From NCBI GenBank assembly GCA_041481895.1, contig JBGPCQ010000043.1, positions 1 to 18,770 on the forward strand: DNA of 18,770 nucleotides, in the 5' to 3' direction. The notes under the pieces are model-generated. The model saw only the letters and a list, made by a program, of their open reading frames with translations. It ran no database searches and had not been told where the DNA came from. Each line of letters begins with the position of its first letter. Position 1 is the stretch's first letter. A program made the position numbers and the translations under genes. Source of the stretch: JAMPXD01 sp041481895 (lineage in GTDB: Bacteria > Desulfobacterota > Desulfuromonadia > Geobacterales > Geobacteraceae). Positions 1 to 7,937 of this stretch are shown piece by piece.

Positions 1-64
1 AAGCCGTTACAGCCACAACCACCACGAAACCCAGGATAAACTTGTAACCCATGGGGATATACAT
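1..64 (-). CDS. N-terminus of a membrane protein, cut by the window edge (possibly a chemoreceptor or sensor)
   Basis: Only the first 21 codons are present, reading MYIPMGYKFILGFVVVVAVT plus one more residue. The ATG at 64-62 has a strong ribosome-binding site, AAGGAGAT, at 78-71 with a 6-nt spacer, so the start is convincing. After a short polar N-terminus the peptide becomes strongly hydrophobic, as expected for a first transmembrane helix or signal anchor. It lies 76 bases downstream of cheR on the same strand and is probably cotranscribed with it. That context makes a methyl-accepting chemotaxis protein or other membrane signalling protein plausible, but no diagnostic domain is visible and this identity is inference. 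Confidence 0.6.
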   Translation of the reverse strand, partial: MYIPMGYKFILGFVVVVAVTA

Positions 65-140
65 AAGATTATCTCCTTTTCTGCCATGAAAATAAGACCG
101 TGTGTATGCACATGGTTAACTGCCCGTTGTCCCCGCTTTT

Positions 141-1016
141 TCAGACGGCCCGGTAGATCCTCTCGATGGGGCAGATGGTCTGAAAATATCGGCGGCTCTC
201 CCTGACCAGGGTTTCGGACTTGCCGAGCACCAGCACTCCGCCGCCGCTCAAGGCTTTGGCGAAACGCATGAGGATTTTTTCCTGATGGTCGCGCTCCAGG
301 TAGATCAGCACGTTGCGGCAGAGGATAAGGTCGCTGTCCGGCACGGAGTCGCTATCGAAAAGGTCGCTCCGCCTGAAGGTCACCATCTCCCGTATCTCCT
401 GCGCCAGCCGGAAACTCTTTCCCTCGGGGGTGAACCAGCGCGACCGGGTCTCCGGCGGGACATCCACCAGCCGCTCTTCCCGGTAAAGGCCGGATTGAGC
501 CATTTCCAGGACTTCCCGGTCCACATCGCTGGCAATTATACCGACTTCAGTGCGCATCATGGCCGAGGCGAATGATTCCTTAAGGAGCAGGGCCAGAGAG
601 TAGGGTTCTTCGCCCCCGGCGCACCCCACGCTCCGGATTATCAGGCTGTTCCGGCCCTCTTTCTCACAGCGGGAGAAGAGGTAGGGGAGCACATCATTTT
701 TTACTTTCTCAAAAGCGGAAGGGTTTCTGAAAAACTGGCTGACATGTATGGTAAGGACTTTGAGAAGTTGGTCTGGCTCCCCGGCATCGTTCATCAGGAG
801 TTCTCCATACTCCTGGGCCGAAGCGCAGCCGGTTTTCCTGATCCTGATGGCTATCCGCCTTTTTATGCATTTGTTTTTGTAAATATCGAGATTGAACCCC
901 CTGGACCTTTTCAGGATATTCAGTATCGTAGCGAATGCTTCGGAGGAGATATCGTAACCATCCGCGTCGACGGAATATGTCCCGGGTGCAGGTTTTCCCA
1001 TGTCAGGCGGCTTCAT
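141..1016 (-). CDS. cheR: CheR-type chemotaxis protein methyltransferase
   Basis: SAM-dependent O-methyltransferase that methylates glutamates of chemoreceptors in the cytoplasm. From the chosen ATG it is 291 residues, normal for a stand-alone CheR. The N-terminal helical part holds the basic stretch CIKRRIAIRIRK and FFRNPSAFE. The SAM-binding core shows VGCAGGEEPYSLA, the acidic SDVDREVLEMAQSGLYREE, CRNVLIYLERDHQEK and LGKSE, all CheR signatures. The frame stays open upstream to 1166, but those about 50 residues look non-coding and a promoter with a predicted start site near 1150 lies within them, so an internal start is preferred. The ATG at 1001 is an alternative; neither has a good ribosome-binding site. 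No PAS or TPR domain is fused. The next gene downstream encodes a membrane protein that could be its substrate. Confidence 0.9.
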   Translation of the reverse strand: MKPPDMGKPAPGTYSVDADGYDISSEAFATILNILKRSRGFNLDIYKNKCIKRRIAIRIRKTGCASAQEYGELLMNDAGEPDQLLKVLTIHVSQFFRNPSAFEKVKNDVLPYLFSRCEKEGRNSLIIRSVGCAGGEEPYSLALLLKESFASAMMRTEVGIIASDVDREVLEMAQSGLYREERLVDVPPETRSRWFTPEGKSFRLAQEIREMVTFRRSDLFDSDSVPDSDLILCRNVLIYLERDHQEKILMRFAKALSGGGVLVLGKSETLVRESRRYFQTICPIERIYRAV

Positions 1017-1156
1017 GGAGAGGAGATGCGCAACACTGTTGCTGAGACCGGGGAGGGGCGCAATCGGCGCCTGCTGACTCTGCACACATTTCGGGAGGAC
1101 GTGGAACGGACATGGGCAGACCTTTGCAGACCTCGGCGTTAAGGTTGATCTGCTCT

Positions 1157-1185
1157 TACATAACAAATAGTTGCATGAATGTCAA
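1157..1185 (-). promoter_or_regulatory. sigma-70-like promoter for cheR
   Basis: On the minus strand a perfect TTGACA (1185-1180) is followed by a 17-nt spacer and TATGTA (1162-1157). The predicted start is near 1150, giving a leader of about 134 nt before the cheR ATG at 1016. The position separates cheR from the lon-thiL unit and argues against the upstream TTG at 1166 as the cheR start. The -10 matches consensus at only three of six positions. Confidence 0.5.
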
Positions 1186-1228
1186 TTAACTCAAGAACTT
1201 CAGCCTTAAACCTTAACACCTTAATCAG

Positions 1229-2212
1229 TTACGAAAAATGGTTGTAACCGCTGGCGGCGGCCTGATAATCGCTCCCGTCGGCGGCCACGACTTTCAACCC
1301 TTTGCTCGCGGTAACTTCGCCGATCACCGCTCCCCGCGTGCCGAGCCCTGCCAGCAGGGCGCCGGCCGCTTCCTTCTTTGCGGGGGGGGCCGTGAAGAGG
1401 AGTTCGTAGTCCTCTCCCCCCGCAAGGGGGAGCAGGTAAGGGTCTTCCGCGAGGGGAGGCCGTTGTGCGAGGAAAGATTCGGAAAGGGGGATATGCGCCA
1501 GCTCCACCCTGGCGCCGACCCCGGAAAGGTCGAGGATGTGACCCAGATCGGCCAGCAGTCCGTCGCTCACGTCGATCATGGCATTCGGTATGCCGGCCTC
1601 CGCCAGTGCCAGCCCTTCCCGGACACGGGGCTGCGGGTCGAGGTGTTTCATGACCAGGGGGCCCGTGCGCTCACCATTTTTCAGGAGCCTGAGCCCCAGG
1701 GCCGAATCGCCCAGGGTCCCGGTAACGAATATGATATCGCCGGGTTGCGCACCGCGGCGGCGGATGACCCGATCGGGGAGCTGTTCACCCATGGCTGTCA
1801 CCGAGATGACGAGTCCACCCCGTGAGGAGCAGGTATCGCCGCCAACCAGTGCCACGTCGAATTCGGCGGCCATCTCCAGGAGGCCGGTGATGAAGCCGTC
1901 GAGGAATTCCACCGACAGGTTTTCCGGGAGCGCGAGCGCGAGGAGAAAGTACCGCGGCATTCCCCCCATGGCCGCGATATCGGAGAGGTTGACGGCGAGC
2001 GATTTTTTCCCGAGAGTGTACGGGTCGCACAGGGTGAGGTCGAAATGTATCCCCTCCACCAGCATGTCCGACGTGACCAGGGTGATGTAGCCGGGGGAAG
2101 GCTCGACGGCGGCGGCATCATCGCCGATTCCGATCCGGACTCCCGACCCCCGCACGACCCGGCCGGCGATACGCTCGATCAGGCCGAACTCGCCGAGTTC
2201 CCTGAGTTTCAT
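1229..2212 (-). CDS. thiL: Thiamine-monophosphate kinase
   Basis: ATP-dependent phosphorylation of thiamine monophosphate to thiamine pyrophosphate, the last step of de novo cofactor synthesis, in the cytosol. The 327-residue length fits ThiL. The order of motifs is that of the family: MKLRELGEFGLIERIA at the N-terminus, GIGDDAA (nucleotide and Mg binding), SDMLVEGIHF, NLSDIAAMGG, GGDT, DVSDGLLADLGHI and GGEDYELLF. The ATG overlaps the lon stop codon as ATGA (2212-2209), so it is probably translated by coupling to lon. Beyond cotranscription there is no obvious functional link with lon. The spacer to cheR contains three CCTTAA hexamers at 1204-1224. Confidence 0.95.
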   Translation of the reverse strand: MKLRELGEFGLIERIAGRVVRGSGVRIGIGDDAAAVEPSPGYITLVTSDMLVEGIHFDLTLCDPYTLGKKSLAVNLSDIAAMGGMPRYFLLALALPENLSVEFLDGFITGLLEMAAEFDVALVGGDTCSSRGGLVISVTAMGEQLPDRVIRRRGAQPGDIIFVTGTLGDSALGLRLLKNGERTGPLVMKHLDPQPRVREGLALAEAGIPNAMIDVSDGLLADLGHILDLSGVGARVELAHIPLSESFLAQRPPLAEDPYLLPLAGGEDYELLFTAPPAKKEAAGALLAGLGTRGAVIGEVTASKGLKVVAADGSDYQAAASGYNHFS

Positions 2213-4668
2213 CTTTTTGCCCCGGCGGACACACCTTTGCCGGAGGGGACCATAACCCGGCGCGGAACGGTTTTGGTCTTGATGCCGGGGGTTTTCACAG
2301 GGGGGGTGGGGGGATATTTTTCCAGGGCTACCTTGAGCACATCATCGATAACCCTCGCGGTGATGACCGTCACTTTCTTCAGGATATGCTTCGGGATATC
2401 CTCCAGGTCTTTCTTGTTCTCCACCGGAATGATGACGGTGGTGATTCCCGCCCTGATGGCGGCCAGCATCTTTTCTTTCAATCCGCCGATGGGGAGGACC
2501 TTCCCCCTCAGGGTGATCTCGCCGGTCATGGCGACGTCCCTCCTGACCGGAATTTTAGTCAGGGCCGATACCAGGGCCGTTGCCATGGTGACGCCGGCAG
2601 AGGGACCATCCTTGGGGATCGCTCCGGCCGGGACATGGACGTGGATATCGAGATTGCCGAGCAAGTCCTCGGGGAGGTTCAGTTCCCCCGCCCTGGAGCG
2701 GATATAGGAGAGGGCCGCCTGCACCGATTCCTTCATGACTTCCCCCAGGTAGCCGGTAAGGGTGAGAACCCCTTTCCCCTTCATGACCGTGGCTTCCACG
2801 AACAGGACTTCACCGCCGACCGGCGTCCAGGCCAGACCGGTAACGACCCCTATTTCGTTTTTCTCCATTTCCGCTTCCCGCAGAAAGCGGGGAGGGCCGA
2901 GGAATTTGGCGACAGAAGCGGCGTTTATGGTGAAATGTTTCTTTTCTCCTTCGGCCACCTTGCGGGCCACTTTCCGGCAGATGGAGCCGATTTCCCGCTC
3001 CAGGTTGCGGAGCCCCGCTTCCCGGGTGTACTTGGCGATCAGGGTCTTGATCGCCTCGTCGGAGATGGTGAGGGTCGTTTCGGTTATCCCGTTTTCTTTG
3101 ATCTGACGCGGCACCAGGTAGCGCTTGGCGATCTGTAGCTTCTCCTCTTCGGTATAGCCGGAAAGATTGATCACTTCCATTCTGTCCTGCAGCGCAGCCG
3201 GGACCGTATCGATCTGGTTGGCGGTGGCAATGAACATGACGTTGGAGAGGTTGAACGGGAGATTTATGTAGTGGTCCGAAAAAGCATGGTTCTGTTCCGG
3301 ATCGAGCACTTCCAGCAGGGCGGATGAGGGGTCGCCGCGGAAATCGGCGCCGATCTTGTCGATCTCGTCCAGCATGAAAACCGGATTATTTGTGTCGGCC
3401 TGTTTGAGACCCTGGAGGATACGCCCCGGCAGCGCCCCTACATAGGTGCGGCGGTGCCCCCTGATTTCGGCTTCGTCCCGCACACCGCCCAGGGAGATGC
3501 GGACGAATTTTCGGCCCATGGCCCGGGCGATCGATTTGCCCAAAGAGGTCTTGCCGACTCCCGGTGGGCCCACGAAACAGAGGATCGGGCCCTTCATCCG
3601 TTTTTTCAGCTTGCGCACTGCAAGAAACTCGAGAATACGGTCCTTGATCTTTTCCAGGTAAAAGTGGTCCTCATCGAGGATCTCCCGGGCCCGCCCGATG
3701 TCGAGGGAATCCCGCGAGGACTTGCTCCAGGGAAGTTCCACGAGCCAGTCGAGATAAGTCCGGAGCATCCCCGACTCGGCGGCATCGGGGTGCATCTGTT
3801 CGAGCCGGCCCAGCTGCTTCAGGGCCTCTTTTCCTACTGCCGACGGCATCTTGGCATTTTCAATTGCTTTCCGGAGTTCGTTGATTTCTTCCGACCGGGC
3901 GTCGGTCTCGCCCAGTTCCTGCTGGATGGCTCTGAGTTGTTCGCGGAGGAAATATTCCCGCTGGCTCTTTCCCATCTCCTCCTTGGCGGCTGACTGGATG
4001 CGGGCCTGCATGTTGAGAAGTTCGAACTCCTTGTTGAGGAATTCGTTCACCCTGTTCAGCCGCTCCAGGGGGTCGAGTATCTCCATGAGGCGCTGTGCTT
4101 CATCCACTTTGAGCCCGATGTTGCTGGCGATGATATCGGCAAGGCTGCCCGGCTCCAGCATGTTTTCCACGATCACCATAACTTCCGGCGATATGATTTT
4201 GCCGAGGGAGACGATCTTCGCAAGCTGCTCCTTGACGGTGCGCATGAGTGCTTCCATCTCCAGGGTGTTTTCCCCGACCGGCGGTTCGGCAACCCTCTCG
4301 ATGCGGACCGAGTAGAAGGGCTTGGAGGAGACGTATTCTTCTATACGTCCCTTGCTGAGACCCTGTACAAGAATTTTGACCCTCCCGTCGGGGAGTTTCA
4401 GCATCCGCATGATCATGGCAACTGTGCCGACATTGTAGATAGTCTCCGGCACCGGGTCCTCATCGCTCACTTCCTTCTGGGTGGCGAGAAAAATGAGCCG
4501 GTCCCGGGAAAGCGCATAATCGACCGCTGCTATGGAAATCTCCCTGCCTACGAAAAGGGGGAGGATCATATAGGGGTAAACCACGACATCCCGAACAGGG
4601 AGGAGCGGCAGAATATCGGGTATTTTCAGCTCTTCATTATCCTGTCGGGTTTCTATGTCCATCTCCAT
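2209..4668 (-). CDS. lon: ATP-dependent Lon protease, bacterial (LonA) type
   Basis: Cytosolic AAA+ serine protease that degrades misfolded and regulatory proteins. It has 819 residues, slightly longer than E. coli Lon. In order: N-terminal LON substrate domain (LPVRDVVVYPYMILPLFVGR), helical linker (REYFLREQLRAIQQELGE), AAA+ module with Walker A GPPGVGKTS and Walker B VFMLDEIDK, and C-terminal protease domain with catalytic Ser in KDGPSAGVTMATAL and catalytic Lys in LPIGGLKEKMLAAI. A basic, proline-containing tail of about 35 residues follows the protease domain. The ATG at 4668 has AAGGAG about 8 bases upstream; an ATG at 4662 is also possible. It lies 109 bases downstream of hsp20 on the same strand, which suggests joint stress expression. 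Confidence 0.98.
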   Translation of the reverse strand: MEMDIETRQDNEELKIPDILPLLPVRDVVVYPYMILPLFVGREISIAAVDYALSRDRLIFLATQKEVSDEDPVPETIYNVGTVAMIMRMLKLPDGRVKILVQGLSKGRIEEYVSSKPFYSVRIERVAEPPVGENTLEMEALMRTVKEQLAKIVSLGKIISPEVMVIVENMLEPGSLADIIASNIGLKVDEAQRLMEILDPLERLNRVNEFLNKEFELLNMQARIQSAAKEEMGKSQREYFLREQLRAIQQELGETDARSEEINELRKAIENAKMPSAVGKEALKQLGRLEQMHPDAAESGMLRTYLDWLVELPWSKSSRDSLDIGRAREILDEDHFYLEKIKDRILEFLAVRKLKKRMKGPILCFVGPPGVGKTSLGKSIARAMGRKFVRISLGGVRDEAEIRGHRRTYVGALPGRILQGLKQADTNNPVFMLDEIDKIGADFRGDPSSALLEVLDPEQNHAFSDHYINLPFNLSNVMFIATANQIDTVPAALQDRMEVINLSGYTEEEKLQIAKRYLVPRQIKENGITETTLTISDEAIKTLIAKYTREAGLRNLEREIGSICRKVARKVAEGEKKHFTINAASVAKFLGPPRFLREAEMEKNEIGVVTGLAWTPVGGEVLFVEATVMKGKGVLTLTGYLGEVMKESVQAALSYIRSRAGELNLPEDLLGNLDIHVHVPAGAIPKDGPSAGVTMATALVSALTKIPVRRDVAMTGEITLRGKVLPIGGLKEKMLAAIRAGITTVIIPVENKKDLEDIPKHILKKVTVITARVIDDVLKVALEKYPPTPPVKTPGIKTKTVPRRVMVPSGKGVSAGAKR

Positions 4669-4777
4669 CTAATGTCTCCTTGGTCTATTGTCCCGAACAG
4701 TCAGTATCCCCGAGAAGTCGAAAAAAACTCCCTATGCGCGGCGTAACGCAGCAGATTGACTTTTTCCGTCTTCGGCC

Positions 4778-5221
4778 TTACTGAATCGGTATGTTCCTGA
4801 TAACAGGGCTTCTGTCCTTCAGCCGGGGGAATGCAACTGACAACACACCCCGGTCGTACTTCGCCTTCACCCCCCTGATGTCGAAGGCCGGGGGGATTTC
4901 CACGGTCCTGCAGAATCGGCCGAAACGACGTTCCAGGCAGATGTAGTTGACCTGTTTCCCTCTTTTTTCTACTCGTTTCAAACCTTCGATGACGAGCATG
5001 TTGCAGCAGATGTTCAGGGTGATGTCACGGCGTTCGAAGCCGGGGAGTTCGACCTCAACCACATACTCGTCCGCAGTCTCGAAGATATCCAGAAAAGGCG
5101 CATTTTCCTGATCTCCCGGGTTTTCTTTGACTTCGAGGGTCGAAAGGAAGGTGAAGATCTCGTTGATCTGCTGCCGGAAAAGGATCAACCAGTCCAGGGG
5201 ATCTTTGGGGATGACGGCCAT
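4778..5221 (-). CDS. Hsp20 / alpha-crystallin family small heat-shock protein
   Basis: ATP-independent holdase chaperone that binds unfolding proteins in the cytosol. The alpha-crystallin domain is clear: DEYVVEVELPGFERRDI, LERRFGRFCRTVEIP and the YDRGVLSVAFP strand. The extreme C-terminus NIPIQ contains an I-x-I-type anchor used for oligomer assembly. The frame is open to a GTG at 5254, but the ATG at 5221 is preferred: GAGG sits 6 bases upstream of it, and the resulting MAVIPKDPLDWLILF matches the usual start of bacterial Hsp20 proteins. That gives 147 residues. It heads a minus-strand run with lon, another quality-control gene. A hairpin covering the ribosome-binding site suggests translational heat control. 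Confidence 0.93.
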   Translation of the reverse strand: MAVIPKDPLDWLILFRQQINEIFTFLSTLEVKENPGDQENAPFLDIFETADEYVVEVELPGFERRDITLNICCNMLVIEGLKRVEKRGKQVNYICLERRFGRFCRTVEIPPAFDIRGVKAKYDRGVLSVAFPRLKDRSPVIRNIPIQ

Positions 5222-5241
5222 ATCCACCCTCGGAGGGAGAT
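5222..5241 (-). promoter_or_regulatory. Hairpin enclosing the hsp20 ribosome-binding site, candidate RNA thermometer
   Basis: The RNA immediately before the hsp20 AUG can fold as AUCUCCC, loop UCCGA, then GGGUGGAU. That is seven base pairs including one G-U, with a bulged U. The Shine-Dalgarno GAGGG is partly in the loop and partly in the stem. Short, imperfect stems over the ribosome-binding site are typical of heat-shock RNA thermometers (ROSE, fourU), but this one does not match a named class by eye. The fold was worked out by hand without an energy calculation. Confidence 0.4.
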
Positions 5242-5253
5242 TGTTTGGTTTCA

Positions 5254-5272
5254 CATCCGGTGTTACCGGATG
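5254..5272 (-). promoter_or_regulatory. Perfect 8-bp inverted repeat in the hsp20 leader
   Basis: CATCCGGT and ACCGGATG flank a 3-base centre (GTT on the plus strand). The repeat lies about 30 bases upstream of the hsp20 ATG. It could be a leader hairpin or a protein-binding dyad. It also overlaps the alternative GTG start, another reason to prefer the downstream ATG. Confidence 0.45.
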
Positions 5273-5354
5273 GAAACGATGTATCAGCTTCAGGGCACCC
5301 CGGTTCAGAGCCGGCAGCGGTCATAAACGGCAACGAACGAGGTGAGAAGGGGGT

Positions 5355-5370
5355 GCCGGGTAATCCCGGC
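5355..5370 (-). promoter_or_regulatory. GC-rich hairpin in the hsp20 leader
   Basis: GCCGGG (5355-5360) and CCCGGC (5365-5370) form a perfect 6-bp stem with a 4-base loop. It falls inside the leader predicted if transcription of hsp20 starts near 5395. There is no T-run on either strand, so it is not an intrinsic terminator. Confidence 0.4.
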
Positions 5371-5398
5371 GATCTGAACATTTCAGCAACCGGTACGT

Positions 5399-5430
5399 GA
5401 TGATTTAATCATCTTTACAGGGAAAGTCAA
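5399..5430 (-). promoter_or_regulatory. Candidate hsp20 promoter overlapped by a 15-bp palindrome
   Basis: On the minus strand TTGACT (5430-5425) is followed 17 nt later by TAAATC (5407-5402), a weak -10. The perfect palindrome GATGATT-T-AATCATC (5399-5413) overlaps the -10 box, which is where a repressor operator would sit. No classical sigma-32 (CTTGAA/CCCCAT) or CIRCE-type sequence was recognised. The promoter would give a leader of about 175 nt before hsp20. Confidence 0.35.
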
Positions 5431-5518
5431 GGAATTACGGCCTGTCGCACAGAGGATGGCCTTTTCCGGGGGGATTTGCGGCGTTCGGCTGTTTTTCCGC
5501 GGCGCTTGCGCTAATTAA

Positions 5519-5547
5519 TTGAATTTTGTGCCGCGTATGTGTATAAT
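5519..5547 (+). promoter_or_regulatory. Strong sigma-70-like promoter for the TPR gene
   Basis: TTGAAT (5519-5524), a 17-nt spacer and a perfect TATAAT (5542-5547). The predicted start is near 5554, about 36 bases before the TPR gene ATG at 5590. Because the -10 overlaps the open frame further upstream (ATG at 5539), translation must begin at the downstream ATG. Confidence 0.75.
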
Positions 5548-5589
5548 CCCTTCCCTGTTTGTATTAAACTGACCGATTCGGGGAGACTG

Positions 5590-7506
5590 ATGAAAAAATA
5601 CCTGGTCCTTTTGCTGCTTGTTCAGGCAGCCCTTCTGAACTGCGGTTTCGACTGGGGGTTCGGGTCCGGCGACAAGTGCGGCGATGCCAAAAAGCTGGTG
5701 ACCGAACTTGCGTTGCTGAAATCCGCGGCCGAAAGGACCGGTACCGAGGAACGCATCCTCAAGCTCTGTCCCGAAGGGGCTGCCGGGCACTATATAAAAG
5801 CCCTCAACCTGGAGAGGGCCGGGAACATTGACGGTGCGGTCACGCACTACCGGGAGGCCTTGAAAATTGACCCCGCGTTGCCGCAGGCATCCGGGAACCT
5901 GGGATTGATCCACCTCCGTCAGGGGTTGAAAGATTCAGCCGCCCTCGAACTTTCCGGAGCTTTGAAAACCCTTGCCGATCCCCGTTACCATCGTGGATTG
6001 GCGATCATTTTCGCTGACCACAAGCTCTATTCCCTGGCAATTTACCATTACGGTGAAGTCGTAAAGGCATCACCTGCCGACCCGGCCCTGCACCTGAAGA
6101 TTGCAGAGGTATGCGGCATCATGGGGCGTCTGGACAGTGCCGAGGAGGAATACGGGAAAGCCCTTGCCCTCGCTCCGGACAGCGAGGCGGCCCGGATGGG
6201 CCTCGCAGCGGTCATGATCAGGAAGAACCAGGTGGACAGGGGTGTGGCTGAACTCAAAAAGGCACTGGAAGCCAACCCCGGGAACAGGGAAATTCATCTG
6301 CTCCTGGGCGGAGCCTATGAGAAGAAGGCGGACTGGAAAGCAGCCGAAAATGAATATGTCCTGGCGGGACTGACTGCCGGGGAAAAGCCGAGTCTCTACG
6401 TGGGAAGGGTCCGCAAGGGGGACGAATACCTGCAGGCCAGGGAGTTCGAAAAGGCCGTCGTCGAATACCAGGGCGCCTTAAAGGAGAAGCCGGAATCGCC
6501 CGAGGCGCTTCGAAAGCTGGGGGATGCCTTCATGGCGGCCGGACACGACGATAATGCCGTCTCCGCATACCAGAAAGCGGTCCTGATCAAGGATGATAAC
6601 GGGGCTGTCCACCACAGTCTCGGACTCATCTACGAAAAGAAAGGGCTCCTGGATGAAGCGGTGGTCGAATACCGGCAGTCGTTGAAGACCCTCCCTGAAA
6701 ACGCCGAGGCGCGCCGCCGCCTGGCCGACATCTATACTCTGCGCGGGAGCTTTCCCCAGGCGGTTGAGCAGTATCTCGAACTGATTAAGATAAAAAAAGA
6801 CGATCCGCAGGTCCATCTGAAGCTGGCGCGAGTCTATGTAACCAGCAGGAATTACAAGGGGGCCATCTCCGAATACCTGGAAACGGTCAGTAGTGCTCCT
6901 GATACCATGGATGCACACCTCGAACTGGCGAACCTTTACAAGAAAAACAACCAGAACGACGAGGCTGTCAAGCAGTACCGGGAAGTGATCCGTCTGAAAA
7001 AAGATGAGATGGAGGCGCGCAACTCCCTCACCGCGATCTACGTGAAAGAGAAAAAATACGTTGAACTGGTTGAGCTGCTCAAGGGAAATGTCGAGCTGGC
7101 CCCCAAGGACCCCAACAGCCACTACAAGCTGGGGCTGGTGTATGAATTCCAGAAAAAATACGATGAGGCCACCGCCTGTTTCAAGGAGGCCACCGGGATC
7201 AAGAGCGACCATGCCAAGGCGCTGAATGCCCTGGGGCGCGTCTACATGAAGACCGGCCACATCAAGGAAGCGAAGGAGGCGCTCGAAGCGGCAAAAATAG
7301 CCGACCCGGGCCTGGAAGAGACCACGGTCCTCCTGAACAACGTCCGGGACGAGTTTTCACCGGAACCGAGAAAATATTCAAAGTATTCAAAGTCGAAGGG
7401 GCGTAAGTCGAAAAAAGGGAAGACCGGCAAGAAAGGCAAAAAGGTAAAGTCCGGCAAGTCCACCAAGAAAAGCGCTGCCGGGAGTGGGAAGAAGAAGGTG
7501 CAGTAA
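5590..7506 (+). CDS. Exported tetratricopeptide-repeat protein with a lysine-rich tail
   Basis: Likely a scaffold or assembly protein outside the cytoplasm; no enzyme domain is seen. The ATG at 5590 has GGGGAGA just upstream and gives 638 residues. The N-terminus MKKYLVLLLLVQAALLNCGF is a signal sequence; the Cys at about 17 could be a lipidation site, but LLNC is not a canonical lipobox. From about residue 55 to 590 there is an almost continuous array of 34-residue TPR units, probably more than twelve, recognisable by spaced A..Y..AL and LG..Y...G patterns such as HYIKALNLERAGNIDGAV. The last 40 or so residues are very basic (many KKG and KSK runs), suggesting nucleic acid, peptidoglycan or polyanion binding. 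It is monocistronic, with its own promoter and terminator. The partner is unknown. Confidence 0.88.
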   Translation: MKKYLVLLLLVQAALLNCGFDWGFGSGDKCGDAKKLVTELALLKSAAERTGTEERILKLCPEGAAGHYIKALNLERAGNIDGAVTHYREALKIDPALPQASGNLGLIHLRQGLKDSAALELSGALKTLADPRYHRGLAIIFADHKLYSLAIYHYGEVVKASPADPALHLKIAEVCGIMGRLDSAEEEYGKALALAPDSEAARMGLAAVMIRKNQVDRGVAELKKALEANPGNREIHLLLGGAYEKKADWKAAENEYVLAGLTAGEKPSLYVGRVRKGDEYLQAREFEKAVVEYQGALKEKPESPEALRKLGDAFMAAGHDDNAVSAYQKAVLIKDDNGAVHHSLGLIYEKKGLLDEAVVEYRQSLKTLPENAEARRRLADIYTLRGSFPQAVEQYLELIKIKKDDPQVHLKLARVYVTSRNYKGAISEYLETVSSAPDTMDAHLELANLYKKNNQNDEAVKQYREVIRLKKDEMEARNSLTAIYVKEKKYVELVELLKGNVELAPKDPNSHYKLGLVYEFQKKYDEATACFKEATGIKSDHAKALNALGRVYMKTGHIKEAKEALEAAKIADPGLEETTVLLNNVRDEFSPEPRKYSKYSKSKGRKSKKGKTGKKGKKVKSGKSTKKSAAGSGKKKVQ

Positions 7507-7526
7507 AGAGCAGGAGAAGATCAGGA

Positions 7527-7552
7527 GGCCGGGGTGACCCGGCCTTTTTTTT
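7527..7552 (+). terminator. Rho-independent terminator of the TPR gene
   Basis: GGCCGGG, loop GTGA, CCCGGCC (7527-7544) followed by eight T residues. It lies 20 bases after the TPR stop codon. The T-run touches the stop codon of the convergent DUF2784 gene. It has a T-run only on the plus strand. Confidence 0.9.
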
Positions 7553-7907
7553 AAGCGCGTTTTCTGCCGAGGTAGAGCCAGACGTTGACTCCGCAGAGCA
7601 GCAGTGTCAGGAGAACGATGACCCGCCGGTCGGCGTCGAGGTAGACGAGCTGCTCCAGGTAGTGGACGATGAACGAACCGGTATAGGCAAGGCCGGGGTC
7701 ATGCTGCCTCCTGAGCCAGACCTCCAGATGGGTAAGGGGACAGTACCAGTCGCAGATCTCGACCCAGGCGGCGAACAAAAGCGCCGGGATATGGACCAGC
7801 CTCACCCCCCTGTGCTTCCTCCCCCAGAACCCTCCGAAGATGAGAAAGAGTATCCAGAGGAAGTGGAAAATCACTACCCCGTCGGCAAGCGCCTTGTAGA
7901 GCATCAT
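7551..7907 (-). CDS. DUF2784 family small membrane protein
   Basis: 118 residues, function unknown. The pattern matches DUF2784: an N-terminal helix beginning ADGVVIFHFLWILF, then VHIPALLFAAWVEICDWYCP with the family's CPLTHLE segment, then HYLEQLVY and a last hydrophobic stretch VIVLLTLLLCGVNVWLYLG before a basic RKRA end. Three transmembrane helices are predicted by eye at about 8-28, 38-58 and 95-114. Two adjacent ATGs (7907 and 7904) are possible starts and neither has a strong ribosome-binding site. It converges on the TPR gene. Repeat copy 1 lies just upstream of its start. Confidence 0.85.
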   Translation of the reverse strand: MMLYKALADGVVIFHFLWILFLIFGGFWGRKHRGVRLVHIPALLFAAWVEICDWYCPLTHLEVWLRRQHDPGLAYTGSFIVHYLEQLVYLDADRRVIVLLTLLLCGVNVWLYLGRKRA

Positions 7908-7937
7908 TGAATCCGTTCAGCATCCAGAGGAACTCAT

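Noticed and set aside
4669..4777. Heat-shock (sigma-32) promoter between hsp20 and lon
   Set aside because: No CTTGAA/CCCCAT pair with correct spacing was found; the gap may be a processing or readthrough region.
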